DNA of 64,000 nt from Candidatus Vicinibacter affinis (GTDB lineage: Bacteria; Bacteroidota; Bacteroidia; Chitinophagales; Saprospiraceae): positions 3,200,501 to 3,264,500 of the forward strand of contig JADJNH010000005.1 in NCBI GenBank assembly GCA_016714365.1, given 5' to 3'. This document shows positions 8,538-17,017 of the stretch, piece after piece. A program made the position numbers and the translations under genes. Within the stretch, counting starts at the first letter, position 1. Every line of letters starts with the position of its first letter. Below the pieces are notes generated by a model that was not told the DNA's origin, ran no database searches, and saw only the letters and a list, made by a program, of their open reading frames with translations.

Positions 8538-9431
8538 ATGAAAAAAATAATTATATTGGTAACCATCATCCTACAAAGTGTTTTTGCACATGCTCAGGTA
8601 AAGGATTTTGAAGGGAATATATATGACACAGTAGTAATCGGGAAACAAACCTGGCTAAAACAAAATATACGATCAAAATATTACAGCGATGGTGTGCCTA
8701 TTCCGCAAGAGTATTATTTGCCAACCAACGGAATAGATAGTTTGGTAAAACGTTATGGATATTTATATCACTACAAAGCCTATAGCCGGGATGAAAAAGG
8801 AAAAAAAATTCATGGCGCTTGTCCTCAGGGATATTTTATTGCTACACCTGCAGAACTTCATGATATGATGATTTATCTGAATGCCGACACCTCAGATATT
8901 TATTGGGGTCATTACAGTTATGTCAGTAAGAAACTTGCAGACACCAGTTGGCAATATGCGACCAATTCCACAGGCTTAAGTCTGCTTCCAACCGGTTTGT
9001 ATTCGGATAAGTATAAAGATTTTTTCAATTTTGGTTCATTCACTTATATTCCATTGATAAATGAAATCGGTATAAAAACTGCAACGATAGGTGTTCAAAT
9101 TCAGACAAACTCAGTATTGATTGAGAGGCAATTTTACAGCGATCAGTTTATTCCTTGCAGGTGTCTAAAAGGAGATGTGATCAATGAAAATATAGACTTA
9201 GGAAGAGAAACAGAAAATGACCCACTTTACCCCAATCCCGGAACAAACAATATTTATGTCCCGGAGGGAAAATACGAACCATTCATTATCTTCAATTCCG
9301 AAGGCATCAACATCCACAAGGGAATGTTAGAAAATGGTAGTTTTAATGTGGCCCATTTAAGCACGGGAAGTTATGTGATCAAAATTCAATTCAAAGGGAA
9401 GGAGGTGGTGTATAAATTTATAAAGATCTAG
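8538..9431 (+). CDS. Secreted FISUMP-domain protein 1 with T9SS sorting domain
   Basis: A 297-aa protein. Residues 1-20 are a signal peptide ending AHAQ. Residues ~22-215 form one FISUMP (Fibrobacter succinogenes major paralogous) domain: IGKQTWLKQN, then YLYHYKAYSRDEKGKK, HGACPQGY and FIPCRC. Residues ~228-297 form a type A T9SS C-terminal domain beginning YPNPGTNNIYV. The protein is therefore expected to cross the outer membrane and be anchored or released at the surface. Its molecular function is unknown. It is the first gene of tandem unit 1, with its own promoter. Distinctive residues at the variable sites are HYSY (~127), SDKYKD (~155) and IGVQIQT (~183). Confidence 0.9.
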   Translation: MKKIIILVTIILQSVFAHAQVKDFEGNIYDTVVIGKQTWLKQNIRSKYYSDGVPIPQEYYLPTNGIDSLVKRYGYLYHYKAYSRDEKGKKIHGACPQGYFIATPAELHDMMIYLNADTSDIYWGHYSYVSKKLADTSWQYATNSTGLSLLPTGLYSDKYKDFFNFGSFTYIPLINEIGIKTATIGVQIQTNSVLIERQFYSDQFIPCRCLKGDVINENIDLGRETENDPLYPNPGTNNIYVPEGKYEPFIIFNSEGINIHKGMLENGSFNVAHLSTGSYVIKIQFKGKEVVYKFIKI

Positions 9432-9659
9432 TGCTGTATTGTTTTAATGGTGCAATCCAAGGTATCAACAATAGTCAACTCAGATATATTTAATACATCG
9501 AATCTCAAGTTCGTTGCACCCCATCACTTTCATTGTAGATTTTGAGTTTGAAAAAATCAAGCCTGGATATACTTTTCTATAAACGCAAATAATTCCTTTA
9601 TTAAATTGGTTTAAGATAGTATTGAAATAGTTTAACAATTAAATTAGATATGTTAATGT

Positions 9660-9691
9660 TTTGAAATTTAATCTATTTTGTACTATACTTG
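9660..9691 (+). promoter_or_regulatory. Putative promoter of S74 gene 1
   Basis: TTTG at 9660-9663 and TATACTTG at 9684-9691 are separated by 20 bp, close to the Bacteroidota consensus. The sequence is clearly homologous to the FISUMP promoter block (both contain GATATGTTAATGT and a TTGTA-TATA-TTGGA pattern). The leader before the ATG at 9706 would be only about 8 nt, which argues for that ATG and against the upstream TTG. Confidence 0.6.
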
Positions 9692-9705
9692 GAGAAAATA
9701 AAGAT

Positions 9706-10404
9706 ATGAATACCAATAAATCTTCCAACGTTATACAAAAGAATTTTAGAGTTAGTCGCTTTTATTCAATTTTTAAGTGTCAAACTGCGGTTGTTCTACT
9801 TATTCTCAATTTCGTATTTCAAGTTAATGGACAGGTGAAAGTTTTTTCTGGTGGAAACACCACTGTAGGAACCCTATCACAAATCGACACCAAATTTAAA
9901 CTGCAAGTAGATGGAGGAAATGTTTCTGGATACGAGCCCTGTGGGTTGTATGTGAAATCTTTAGGACATCAGGCTGATTATTCATATGCTCAAGTAAACG
10001 ATGTGAATAGAGCCAATTCCAAGGCATTTGAGGTGATGTTAAGCGGTGTTTCAAAATATTATATTAAGGGTGATGGGAGTACAGTTTATTTATCCGATTC
10101 TATATTAAAAACTGATATCCAACCCTTGGGTAATTCATTGGCAAGGGTGCTTTCTTTTAATACTTATACGTACAAATTTAAGGATGAATTGGCTACCAGT
10201 GACAGAACACGGATCGGATTTTTGGCACAACAACTGGAACGGGTTGTTCCTGAAATCGTGAGTACGGATAATCAGAATCTTAAGGGAATAGATTATGTAT
10301 CGATTATTCCTTTACTTGTTAAATCCATTCAGGAGTTAAATCAGAGAATTGAAGTATTAGAAAAGCAATTGCAAACTTGTTGCCCTACAAATCTTAAAAA
10401 ATAG
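9706..10404 (+). CDS. Secreted protein with C-terminal peptidase S74 (intramolecular chaperone) domain, copy 1
   Basis: A 232-aa protein from the ATG at 9706; an in-frame TTG at 9661 lies inside the promoter and was rejected. A long signal/anchor segment (AVVLLILNFVFQVNGQ) precedes a ~75-aa beta-rich region. From residue ~130 there is an S74 domain: SDSILKTDI with the Ser130/Lys135 dyad spaced as in endosialidase chaperone domains, then RIGFLAQQLE, LKGIDYVSIIPLL and a C-terminal coiled coil. Family knowledge predicts trimerisation-assisted folding and self-cleavage just before the serine. The next gene (GH16) starts 5 bp downstream. There is no T9SS tail. Confidence 0.87.
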   Translation: MNTNKSSNVIQKNFRVSRFYSIFKCQTAVVLLILNFVFQVNGQVKVFSGGNTTVGTLSQIDTKFKLQVDGGNVSGYEPCGLYVKSLGHQADYSYAQVNDVNRANSKAFEVMLSGVSKYYIKGDGSTVYLSDSILKTDIQPLGNSLARVLSFNTYTYKFKDELATSDRTRIGFLAQQLERVVPEIVSTDNQNLKGIDYVSIIPLLVKSIQELNQRIEVLEKQLQTCCPTNLKK

Positions 10405-10409
10405 CAGCC

Positions 10410-11432
10410 ATGAATCGTGAAGTAAATCAAGTCGGGAGGTGGATTGTCTATGCAATTTTATTAGTGATTATAAATATCCATCAAATCAATGCACAGATAC
10501 CTGTTAATGACATGACCTGGGATTCGATATTTTATGATGCTTTTAACTCATTAGATACATCCAGATGGAATCGAAATTATCCATGGGGTAAGGCAAACAA
10601 TGGATTAGAATTGTGTATTGATTCCAACCTGATCTTTCAAAGTGGATGGTTGAAGATAAAAACAGATACACTCGTTCCTAACACTGATTATGGCGGCAAA
10701 TCATACAAATATCAAGGTGGAATTTTGAGATCAAAGGCTTCTTATAAATACGGATATTTTGAAACTTCGTCCAAAATGCCCGTGGGGAGAGGTTTGTGGC
10801 CGGCATTTTGGCTCCTTAAAATAAATGGCTGTACATGGTATAATGAGATAGATATTAATGAACCTGGAGGTCCTCAATCAGAAACAGGATCAAAGACTAC
10901 ATTGAATTACTTGTGGAAATGGGCTCATGTGGATTCCTGTAGATCATCTCCCAATCAAGCAATTGAAGTAAATGTAGGCAACACTGCTCAAGAACATAAA
11001 TATGGGGTTCTGTGGCAACCCGGAAAGATGACTTGGTTTCTAGACGACTCTGTAGTGTATGCTGAATCCAATATAGACAGCACTCCAAGTAATGCTATGG
11101 AAATTTACCTCAATTTTGCTATTGATCCTTGGAATCCACCAAATGGAGGAAGTGTTTTTCCAAAATATTACGAAACCAATTGGATAAAAATTCATCAACT
11201 CAAGAGAGCATGTGATGTAGACACTGCACCTTGTCCGTATAATCATGCCACCTATGACCGTAAAATAAAAAAGAGCATTTCCCTCGGAGGTGCAGGATGT
11301 AGTTCTTCATTAAGTACACAAGATCAGATAAGTCTTTGGGCAACTGATTATATCTTACTTAGTGATTCCGTTACTTTAAATCAATCCGGGAGCGGATTCA
11401 TCAGTTTGAACATTTCCGCTTGTCCCAATTAA
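10410..11432 (+). CDS. Glycoside hydrolase family 16 (beta-glucanase/laminarinase-like), copy 1
   Basis: A 340-aa secreted enzyme. The signal peptide ends near residue 29 (INAQ). The GH16 core runs over ~40-265: the YGYFETSSKMP and GLWPAFWLLK strands, then the catalytic EIDINE motif with E146 nucleophile, D148 and E151 acid/base. Known GH16 enzymes cleave beta-1,3 or mixed beta-glucans, agar or carrageenan; the exact substrate cannot be told here. The last ~50 residues (ISLWATDYILLSDSVTL) resemble a small beta-stack surface domain rather than a standard T9SS tail. It lies 5 bp after the S74 gene and 21 bp before FISUMP-2, so the three are probably one operon. Confidence 0.92.
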   Translation: MNREVNQVGRWIVYAILLVIINIHQINAQIPVNDMTWDSIFYDAFNSLDTSRWNRNYPWGKANNGLELCIDSNLIFQSGWLKIKTDTLVPNTDYGGKSYKYQGGILRSKASYKYGYFETSSKMPVGRGLWPAFWLLKINGCTWYNEIDINEPGGPQSETGSKTTLNYLWKWAHVDSCRSSPNQAIEVNVGNTAQEHKYGVLWQPGKMTWFLDDSVVYAESNIDSTPSNAMEIYLNFAIDPWNPPNGGSVFPKYYETNWIKIHQLKRACDVDTAPCPYNHATYDRKIKKSISLGGAGCSSSLSTQDQISLWATDYILLSDSVTLNQSGSGFISLNISACPN

Positions 11433-11453
11433 TACAATCCATAAAATACAATT

Positions 11454-12347
11454 ATGAAAAAAATAATTATATTGTTAACCATCATCCTACAAAGTTTTTT
11501 TGCATATGCTCAGGTAAAGGATTTTGAAGGGAATATATATGACACAGTAGTAATCGGGAAGCAAACCTGGCTAAAACAAAATCTACGATCAAAATATTAC
11601 AGCGATGGTGTGCCTATTCCGCAAGAGTATTATTTGCCAACCAACGGAATAGATAGTTTGGTAAAACGTTATGGATATTTATATCACTACAAAGCCTATA
11701 GCCGGGATGAAAGAGGAAAAAAAATTCATGGCGCTTGTCCTCAGGGATATTTTATTGCAACACCCGCAGAACTTCACGACTTAATGATCTTTTTAGATGC
11801 AGATACCTCTGATATATATTGGGGTCAATACAATGATGTCAGTAGAAAACTTGCAGACACAAGTTGGCCATACGCAACCAATTCCACCGGCTTGAGTCTC
11901 TTGCCAACCGGTTTGTATTCAGGCAAGAATAATGGTTTTTTTAACTTTGGTTCATTCACTTATATTCCATTGATTAATGAAACCGGTATAAAAACTGCAA
12001 CAATTGACGTTCAAATTTTTACAAACTCAGTATTAATTGAAAGGCAGTTTTACGACACTCAGTTTATTCCGTGCAGGTGTATAAAGGGAGATGTGATCAA
12101 TGAAAATATAGACTTAGAAGGAGAAACAGAAAATGACCCACTTTACCCCAATCCCGGGACAAATAATATTTATGTGCCGGAGGGAAAATCCGAACTATTC
12201 TTTATCTTCAATTCCGAAGGCATCAACATCCACAAGGGAATGTTAGAAAATGGTAGTTTTAATGTCGGCCATTTAATCACAGGGAACTATGTTATTAAAA
12301 TTCAATTCAAAGGGAAGGAGGTGGTGTATAAATTTATTAAAATCTAG
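11454..12347 (+). CDS. Secreted FISUMP-domain protein 2 with T9SS sorting domain
   Basis: Same architecture as FISUMP-1: signal peptide (residues 1-20, AYAQ end), FISUMP domain to ~215, T9SS type A tail from YPNPGTNN. It follows GH16-1 by 21 bp and has no promoter of its own, so it is the distal gene of the S74-GH16-FISUMP operon. Variable-site residues are QYND, SGKNNG, IDVQIFT and FYDTQ; the last is unique among the five copies. About 85 bp of its 3' flank is shared with the other FISUMP copies. Confidence 0.9.
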   Translation: MKKIIILLTIILQSFFAYAQVKDFEGNIYDTVVIGKQTWLKQNLRSKYYSDGVPIPQEYYLPTNGIDSLVKRYGYLYHYKAYSRDERGKKIHGACPQGYFIATPAELHDLMIFLDADTSDIYWGQYNDVSRKLADTSWPYATNSTGLSLLPTGLYSGKNNGFFNFGSFTYIPLINETGIKTATIDVQIFTNSVLIERQFYDTQFIPCRCIKGDVINENIDLEGETENDPLYPNPGTNNIYVPEGKSELFFIFNSEGINIHKGMLENGSFNVGHLITGNYVIKIQFKGKEVVYKFIKI

Positions 12348-12450
12348 TGCTGTTTTTTATTAATGGTGCGACCCAAGGTATTAACAATAGTCAACTCAGA
12401 TATATTTAATTCATCGAATCTCAAGTTATGGATTGTAGCATTATGTATCC

Positions 12451-12520
12451 ATTGTTCGTCGCAGTTACAAACTGCGATGCCGTAGGATTGCAGCATTTTT
12501 AATGCGGCCTGTTATCTCAA
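12451..12520. repeat. REP-like palindromic element
   Basis: The element carries two hairpins: GCAGTTacaAACTGC and GCATTTTTAATGC, joined by GATGCCGTAGGATTGCA and followed by GGCCTGTTATC. It lies at the junction of tandem units 1 and 2, where homologous recombination could have generated the duplication. The remainder of the 12348-12777 gap holds the FISUMP 3' flank, a promoter and the GH16 remnant. Confidence 0.8.
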
Positions 12521-12554
12521 TTTTTAATGAACTTCGACCAAGATATGTTAATGT

Positions 12555-12585
12555 CTTGAATTTGAAATATTTTGTATTATATTTG
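12555..12585 (+). promoter_or_regulatory. Putative promoter of FISUMP gene 3
   Basis: TATATTTG at 12578-12585 with CTTG 19 bp upstream at 12555-12558; identical to the block upstream of FISUMP-1. Confidence 0.6.
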
Positions 12586-12712
12586 GAATAAATGGAGAAA
12601 AGATTCGCATAAACTGCGTTTAATTAATGTCTTGCATGTAGTTTTTGAATGTCGATGTGTACTCTATTGCGATTTATATATTGTTTTGGTTTTACAAGAT
12701 GGATTTAAATTT

Positions 12713-12777
12713 GGAGCGGATTCATCAGTTTGAACATTTCCGCTTGTCCTAATTAATACAATCCATAAAATACAATT
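12713..12777 (+). repeat. Remnant of the GH16 gene 3' end upstream of FISUMP gene 3
   Basis: This copy of the final ~45 bp of GH16 plus the spacer keeps the GGAGCGGATTCATCAG stretch found at the true gene end, with no GH16 reading frame in front of it. Confidence 0.88.
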
Positions 12778-13671
12778 ATGAAAAAAATAATTATATTGGT
12801 AACCATCATCCTACAAAGTGTTTTTGCATATGCTCAGGTAACAGACTTTGAAGGGAATATATATGACACAGTAGTAATCGGGAAGCAAACCTGGCTAAAA
12901 CAAAATCTACGATCAAAATATTACAGCGATGGTGTACCCATTCCGCAAGAGTATTATTTGCCCACCAAAGGAATAGATAGTCTGGTAAAACGTTATGGAT
13001 ATTTATATCATTACAAAGCATACAGTCGTGATGAAAGAGGAAAAAAAATTCATGGCGCTTGTCCTCAGGGATATTTTATTGCAACTCCCGCAGAACTTCA
13101 CGAATTGATGGTTTATTTAGATGCCGATACTACAGATATTTACTGGGGTCATTATCAATATGTGAGTAAGAAACTTGCAGACATCAGTTGGCAATATGCA
13201 ACCAATTCTTCCGGCTTAAGTCTTCTTCCAACAGGTTTATATTCAGATAAGTATAAAGATTTTTTCAATTTTGGTTCATTCACTTATATTCCGCTGATAA
13301 ATGAAACCGGTATAAAAACTGCAACGATAGATGTTCAAATTTCTTCAAACTCAGTATTAATTGAGAAGCAATTTTACAGCGATCAGTTTATTCCGTGCAG
13401 GTGTCTAAAAGGAGATGTGATCAATGAAAATAAAGACATCGGAAGAGAAACAGAAAATGACCCACTTTACCCCAATCCCGGGACAAACAATATTTATGTC
13501 CCGGAGGGAAAATCCGAACCATTCTTTATCTTCAATTCCGGGGGACTCAGTATCCACAAGGGAATGTTAGAAAATGGTAGTTTTAATGTCGGCCATTTAA
13601 TCACAGGGAACTATGTTATTAAAATTCAATTCAAAGGGAAGGAGGTGGTATATAAATTTATAAAGATCTAG
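12778..13671 (+). CDS. Secreted FISUMP-domain protein 3 with T9SS sorting domain
   Basis: A 297-aa protein with the same architecture as FISUMP-1: signal peptide, FISUMP domain, T9SS type A tail. It is the first gene of unit 2, with its own promoter and long leader. Variable sites read HYQY, SDKYKD and IDVQISS. It shares the HELM...TTDIYW block with copy 5 but SDKYKD with copy 1, a mosaic pattern. In the tail it has GGLSIHKG like copy 5 and HLITGNY like copies 2 and 4. Confidence 0.9.
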   Translation: MKKIIILVTIILQSVFAYAQVTDFEGNIYDTVVIGKQTWLKQNLRSKYYSDGVPIPQEYYLPTKGIDSLVKRYGYLYHYKAYSRDERGKKIHGACPQGYFIATPAELHELMVYLDADTTDIYWGHYQYVSKKLADISWQYATNSSGLSLLPTGLYSDKYKDFFNFGSFTYIPLINETGIKTATIDVQISSNSVLIEKQFYSDQFIPCRCLKGDVINENKDIGRETENDPLYPNPGTNNIYVPEGKSEPFFIFNSGGLSIHKGMLENGSFNVGHLITGNYVIKIQFKGKEVVYKFIKI

Positions 13672-13899
13672 TGCTGTATTGTTTTAATGGTGCGATTTAA
13701 GGTATCAACAATAGTCAACTCAGATATATTTAATTCATCGAATCTCAAGTTCGTTGTACACCATCACTTTCATTGTAGATATTGAGTTTGAAAAAATCAA
13801 GCCTGGATATACTTTTCTATAAACGCAAATAATTCCTTTATTAAATTGGTTTAAGATAGTATTGAAATAGTTTAACAATTAAATTAGATATGTTAATGT

Positions 13900-13931
13900 T
13901 TTGAAATTTAATCTATTTTGTACTATACTTG
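13900..13931 (+). promoter_or_regulatory. Putative promoter of S74 gene 2
   Basis: TTTG at 13900-13903 and TATACTTG at 13924-13931, identical to the S74-1 promoter 4,240 bp upstream. Confidence 0.6.
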
Positions 13932-13945
13932 GAGAAAATAAAGAT

Positions 13946-14644
13946 ATGAATACCAATAAATCTTCCAACGTTATACAAAAGAATTTTAGAGTTAGTCGCT
14001 TTTATTCAATTTTTAAGTGTCAAACTGCGGTTGTTCTACTTATTCTCAATTTCGTATTTCAAGTTAATGGACAGGTGAAAGTTTTTTCTGGTGGAAACAC
14101 CACTGTAGGAACCCTATCACAAATCGACACCAAATTTAAACTGCAAGTAGATGGAGGAAATGTTTCTGGATACGAGCCCTGTGGGTTGTATGTGAAATCT
14201 TTAGGACATCAGGCTGATTATTCATATGCTCAAGTAAACGATGTGAATAGAGCCAATTCCAAGGCATTTGAGGTGATGTTAAGCGGTGTTTCAAAATATT
14301 ATATTAAGGGTGATGGGAGTACAGTTTATTTATCCGATTCTATATTAAAAACTGATATCCAACCCTTGGGTAACTCATTGACAAGGGTGCTTTCTTTTAA
14401 TACTTATACGTACAAATTTAAGGATGAATTGGCTACCAGTGACAGAACACGAATCGGGTTTTTGGCACAACAACTGGAACGGGTTGTGCCTGAAATTGTG
14501 AGTACGGATAATCAAAATCTAAAAGGAATAGATTATGTATCGATTATTCCTTTACTTGTTAAATCCATTCAGGAATTAAATCAGAGAATAGAAGTATTAG
14601 AAAAGCAATTACAAACTTGTTGCCCTACAAATCTTAAAAAATAG
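13946..14644 (+). CDS. Secreted protein with C-terminal peptidase S74 domain, copy 2
   Basis: A 232-aa near-identical copy of S74-1 (one Ala-to-Thr change in the NSLxRVLSF stretch). The hydrophobic export segment, the SDSILKTDI catalytic dyad, the AQQLE helix and the C-terminal coiled coil ending TCCPTNLKK are all intact. Only the 3' third shows scattered synonymous changes relative to copy 1; the first ~450 bp look identical, which suggests recent conversion or strong constraint. It is coupled to GH16-2 5 bp downstream. Confidence 0.87.
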   Translation: MNTNKSSNVIQKNFRVSRFYSIFKCQTAVVLLILNFVFQVNGQVKVFSGGNTTVGTLSQIDTKFKLQVDGGNVSGYEPCGLYVKSLGHQADYSYAQVNDVNRANSKAFEVMLSGVSKYYIKGDGSTVYLSDSILKTDIQPLGNSLTRVLSFNTYTYKFKDELATSDRTRIGFLAQQLERVVPEIVSTDNQNLKGIDYVSIIPLLVKSIQELNQRIEVLEKQLQTCCPTNLKK

Positions 14645-14649
14645 CCGCC

Positions 14650-15672
14650 ATGAATCGTGAAGTAAATCAAGTCGGGAAGTGGATTGTCTATGCAATTTTA
14701 TTAGTGATTATAAATATCCATCAAATCAAGGCGCAGATACCTGTTAATGATATGACCTGGGATTCGATATTTTATGATGCTTTTAACTCATTAGATACAT
14801 CCAGATGGAATAGAGAATATTCATGGGGACGAGCAAACAATGGATTAGAGTTGTGCATTGATTCCAACCTGATATTTCAAAGTGGATGGCTGAAGATAAG
14901 AACCGATACACTTGTGCCTAACACAAATTATTCCGGCAAATCATACAGATATCAAGGAGGAATACTAAGATCAAAGGCTTCATATAAGTATGGATATTTT
15001 GAAACTTCTTCCAAAATGCCCATGGGAAGAGGTTTGTGGCCGGCGTTCTGGCTACTTAAAATAAATGGCTGTACATGGTATAATGAGATAGATATTAATG
15101 AACCTGGAGGTCCTCAATCAGAAACAGGATCAAAGACTACATTGAATTACTTGTGGAAATGGGCTCATGTGGATTCCTGTAGATCATCTCCCAATCAAGC
15201 AATTGAAGTAAATGTAGGCAACACTGCTCAAGAACATAAATATGGGGTTCTGTGGCAACCCGGAAAGATGATTTGGTTTCTGGACGACTCTGTAGTGTAC
15301 GCTGAATCCAATATAGACAGCACTCCGAGTAATGCTATGGAAATTTACCTCAATTTTGCTATTGATCCTTGGAATCCACCAAATGGAGGAAGTGTTTTTC
15401 CAAAATATTACGAAACCAATTGGATAAAAGTTCATCAACTCAAGAGAGCATGTGATGTAGACACTGCACCTTGTCCGTATAATCATGCCACCTATGACCG
15501 TAAAATAAAAAAGAGCATTTCCCTCGGAGGTGCAGGATGTAGTTCTTCATTAAGTACACAAGATCAGATAAGTCTTTGGGCAACTGATTATATCTTACTT
15601 AGTGATTCCGTTACTTTAAATCAATCCGGTACCGGATTCATCAGTTTGAACATTTCCGCTTGTCCTAATTAA
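14650..15672 (+). CDS. Glycoside hydrolase family 16 (beta-glucanase/laminarinase-like), copy 2
   Basis: A 340-aa paralog of GH16-1 with an intact EIDINE catalytic motif and the same beta-stack C-terminal domain. Replacements cluster in the first third (for example NYPWGKA to EYSWGRA, TDYGGKSYKY to TNYSGKSYRY) and become rare after the catalytic motif. The N-terminal half may thus have drifted or been selected while the catalytic half was homogenised. It sits between S74-2 and FISUMP-4 in one operon. Confidence 0.92.
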   Translation: MNREVNQVGKWIVYAILLVIINIHQIKAQIPVNDMTWDSIFYDAFNSLDTSRWNREYSWGRANNGLELCIDSNLIFQSGWLKIRTDTLVPNTNYSGKSYRYQGGILRSKASYKYGYFETSSKMPMGRGLWPAFWLLKINGCTWYNEIDINEPGGPQSETGSKTTLNYLWKWAHVDSCRSSPNQAIEVNVGNTAQEHKYGVLWQPGKMIWFLDDSVVYAESNIDSTPSNAMEIYLNFAIDPWNPPNGGSVFPKYYETNWIKVHQLKRACDVDTAPCPYNHATYDRKIKKSISLGGAGCSSSLSTQDQISLWATDYILLSDSVTLNQSGTGFISLNISACPN

Positions 15673-15693
15673 TACAATCCATAAAATAGAATT

Positions 15694-16587
15694 ATGAAAA
15701 AAATAATTATATTGGTAACCATCATCCTACAAAGTGTTTTTGCATATGCTCAGGTAACAGACTTTGAAGGGAATATATATGACACAGTAGTAATCGGGAA
15801 GCAAACCTGGCTAAAACAAAATCTACGATCAAAATATTACAGCGATGGTGTGCCTATTCCACAAGAGTATTATTTGCCCACCAACGGAATAGATAGTTTG
15901 GTAAAACGTTATGGATATTTATATCATTACAAAGCATACAGTCGTGATGAAAGAGGAAAAAAAATTCATGGCGCTTGTCCTCATGGATATTTTATTGCAA
16001 CACCCGCAGAACTTCACGACTTAATGATCTTTTTAGATGCAGATACCTCTGATATATATTGGGGTAAATATAGTTATGTCAGTAAGAAACTTGCGGATAC
16101 CAGTTGGCCATACGCGACCAATTCTTCCGGATTGAGTCTCCTGCCGACTGGTTTGTATTCAGGAATGTATAAAGATTTTTTCAATTTTGGTTCATTCACT
16201 TATATTCCATTGATAAATGAAACCGGTATAAAAACTGCAACGATAGATGTTCAAATCCAAACAAACTCAGTATTAATTGAGAAGCAATTTTACAGCGATC
16301 AGTTTATTCCGTGCAGGTGTATAAAAGGAGATGTGATCAATGAAAATATAGACTTAGGAAGAGAAACAGAAAATGACCCACTTTACCCCAATCCCGGGAC
16401 AAACAATATTTATGTGCCGGAGGGAAAATCCGAACCATTCTTTATCTTCAATTCCGAAGGCATCAACATCCACAAGGGAATGTTAGAAAATGGTAGTTTT
16501 AATGTCGGCCTTTTAATCACAGGGAACTATGTTATTAAAATTCAATTCAAAGGGAAGGAGGTGGTGTATAAATTTATTAAAATCTAG
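15694..16587 (+). CDS. Secreted FISUMP-domain protein 4 with T9SS sorting domain
   Basis: A 297-aa protein: signal peptide, FISUMP domain, T9SS type A tail. It is the distal gene of the unit 2 operon, 21 bp after GH16-2. Variable sites read KYSY, SGMYKD and IDVQIQT. It shares HDLMIFLDADTSDIYWG with copy 2, the other distal copy, but its MYKD block sides with copies 1 and 3. One tail residue differs (GLLITG instead of GHLITG). Confidence 0.9.
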   Translation: MKKIIILVTIILQSVFAYAQVTDFEGNIYDTVVIGKQTWLKQNLRSKYYSDGVPIPQEYYLPTNGIDSLVKRYGYLYHYKAYSRDERGKKIHGACPHGYFIATPAELHDLMIFLDADTSDIYWGKYSYVSKKLADTSWPYATNSSGLSLLPTGLYSGMYKDFFNFGSFTYIPLINETGIKTATIDVQIQTNSVLIEKQFYSDQFIPCRCIKGDVINENIDLGRETENDPLYPNPGTNNIYVPEGKSEPFFIFNSEGINIHKGMLENGSFNVGLLITGNYVIKIQFKGKEVVYKFIKI

Positions 16588-16690
16588 TGCTGTTTTTTAT
16601 TAATGGTGCGACCCAAGGTATTAACAATAGTCAACTCAGATATATTTAATTCATCGAATCTCAAGTTATGGATTGTAGCATTATGTATCC

Positions 16691-16760
16691 ATTGTTCGTC
16701 GCAGTTACAAACTGCGATGCCGTAGGATTGCAGCATTTTTAATGCGGCCTGTTATCTCAA
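16691..16760. repeat. REP-like palindromic element
   Basis: Same two-hairpin element as at 12451-12520 (GCAGTTacaAACTGC and GCATTTTTAATGC), at the junction between unit 2 and the partial third unit. The rest of the 16588-17017 gap repeats the layout of 12348-12777. Confidence 0.8.
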
Positions 16761-16794
16761 TTTTTAATGAACTTCGACCAAGATATGTTAATGT

Positions 16795-16825
16795 CTTGAA
16801 TTTGAAATATTTTGTATTATATTTG
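16795..16825 (+). promoter_or_regulatory. Putative promoter of FISUMP gene 5
   Basis: TATATTTG at 16818-16825 with CTTG 19 bp upstream; the third identical copy of the block. Confidence 0.6.
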
Positions 16826-16952
16826 GAATAAATGGAGAAAAGATTCGCATAAACTGCGTTTAATTAATGTCTTGCATGTAGTTTTTGAATGTCGATGTGT
16901 ACTCTATTGCGATTTATATATTGTTTTGGTTTTACAAGATGGATTTAAATTT

Positions 16953-17017
16953 GGAGCGGATTCATCAGTTTGAACATTTCCGCTTGTCCTAATTAATACA
17001 ATCCATAAAATACAATT
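16953..17017 (+). repeat. Remnant of the GH16 gene 3' end upstream of FISUMP gene 5
   Basis: Third copy of the GH16-tail fossil: the final ~45 bp of a GH16 gene plus spacer, directly before the FISUMP start. Confidence 0.88.

Larger units (their letters stand above)
8212..12451. repeat. Tandem duplication unit 1 (4,240 bp)
   Basis: Every gene start in this unit recurs exactly 4,240 bp downstream (8538/12778, 9706/13946, 10410/14650, 11454/15694), and the intergenic DNA also aligns at that offset. The unit holds FISUMP-1, S74-1, GH16-1 and FISUMP-2. The left border lies in or next to a REP-like palindrome. Confidence 0.93.
12452..16691. repeat. Tandem duplication unit 2 (4,240 bp)
   Basis: The second full copy of the cassette (FISUMP-3, S74-2, GH16-2, FISUMP-4), colinear with unit 1 at a constant 4,240-bp offset. 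The S74 proteins of the two units differ at one residue, whereas the GH16 and FISUMP proteins differ at roughly a dozen or more sites each. Confidence 0.93.

Noticed and set aside
9706..14644. S74 proteins as evidence for a prophage
   Set aside because: No tail, capsid, terminase or integrase genes are nearby, and the S74 genes have export signals and sit with GH16 and FISUMP genes.
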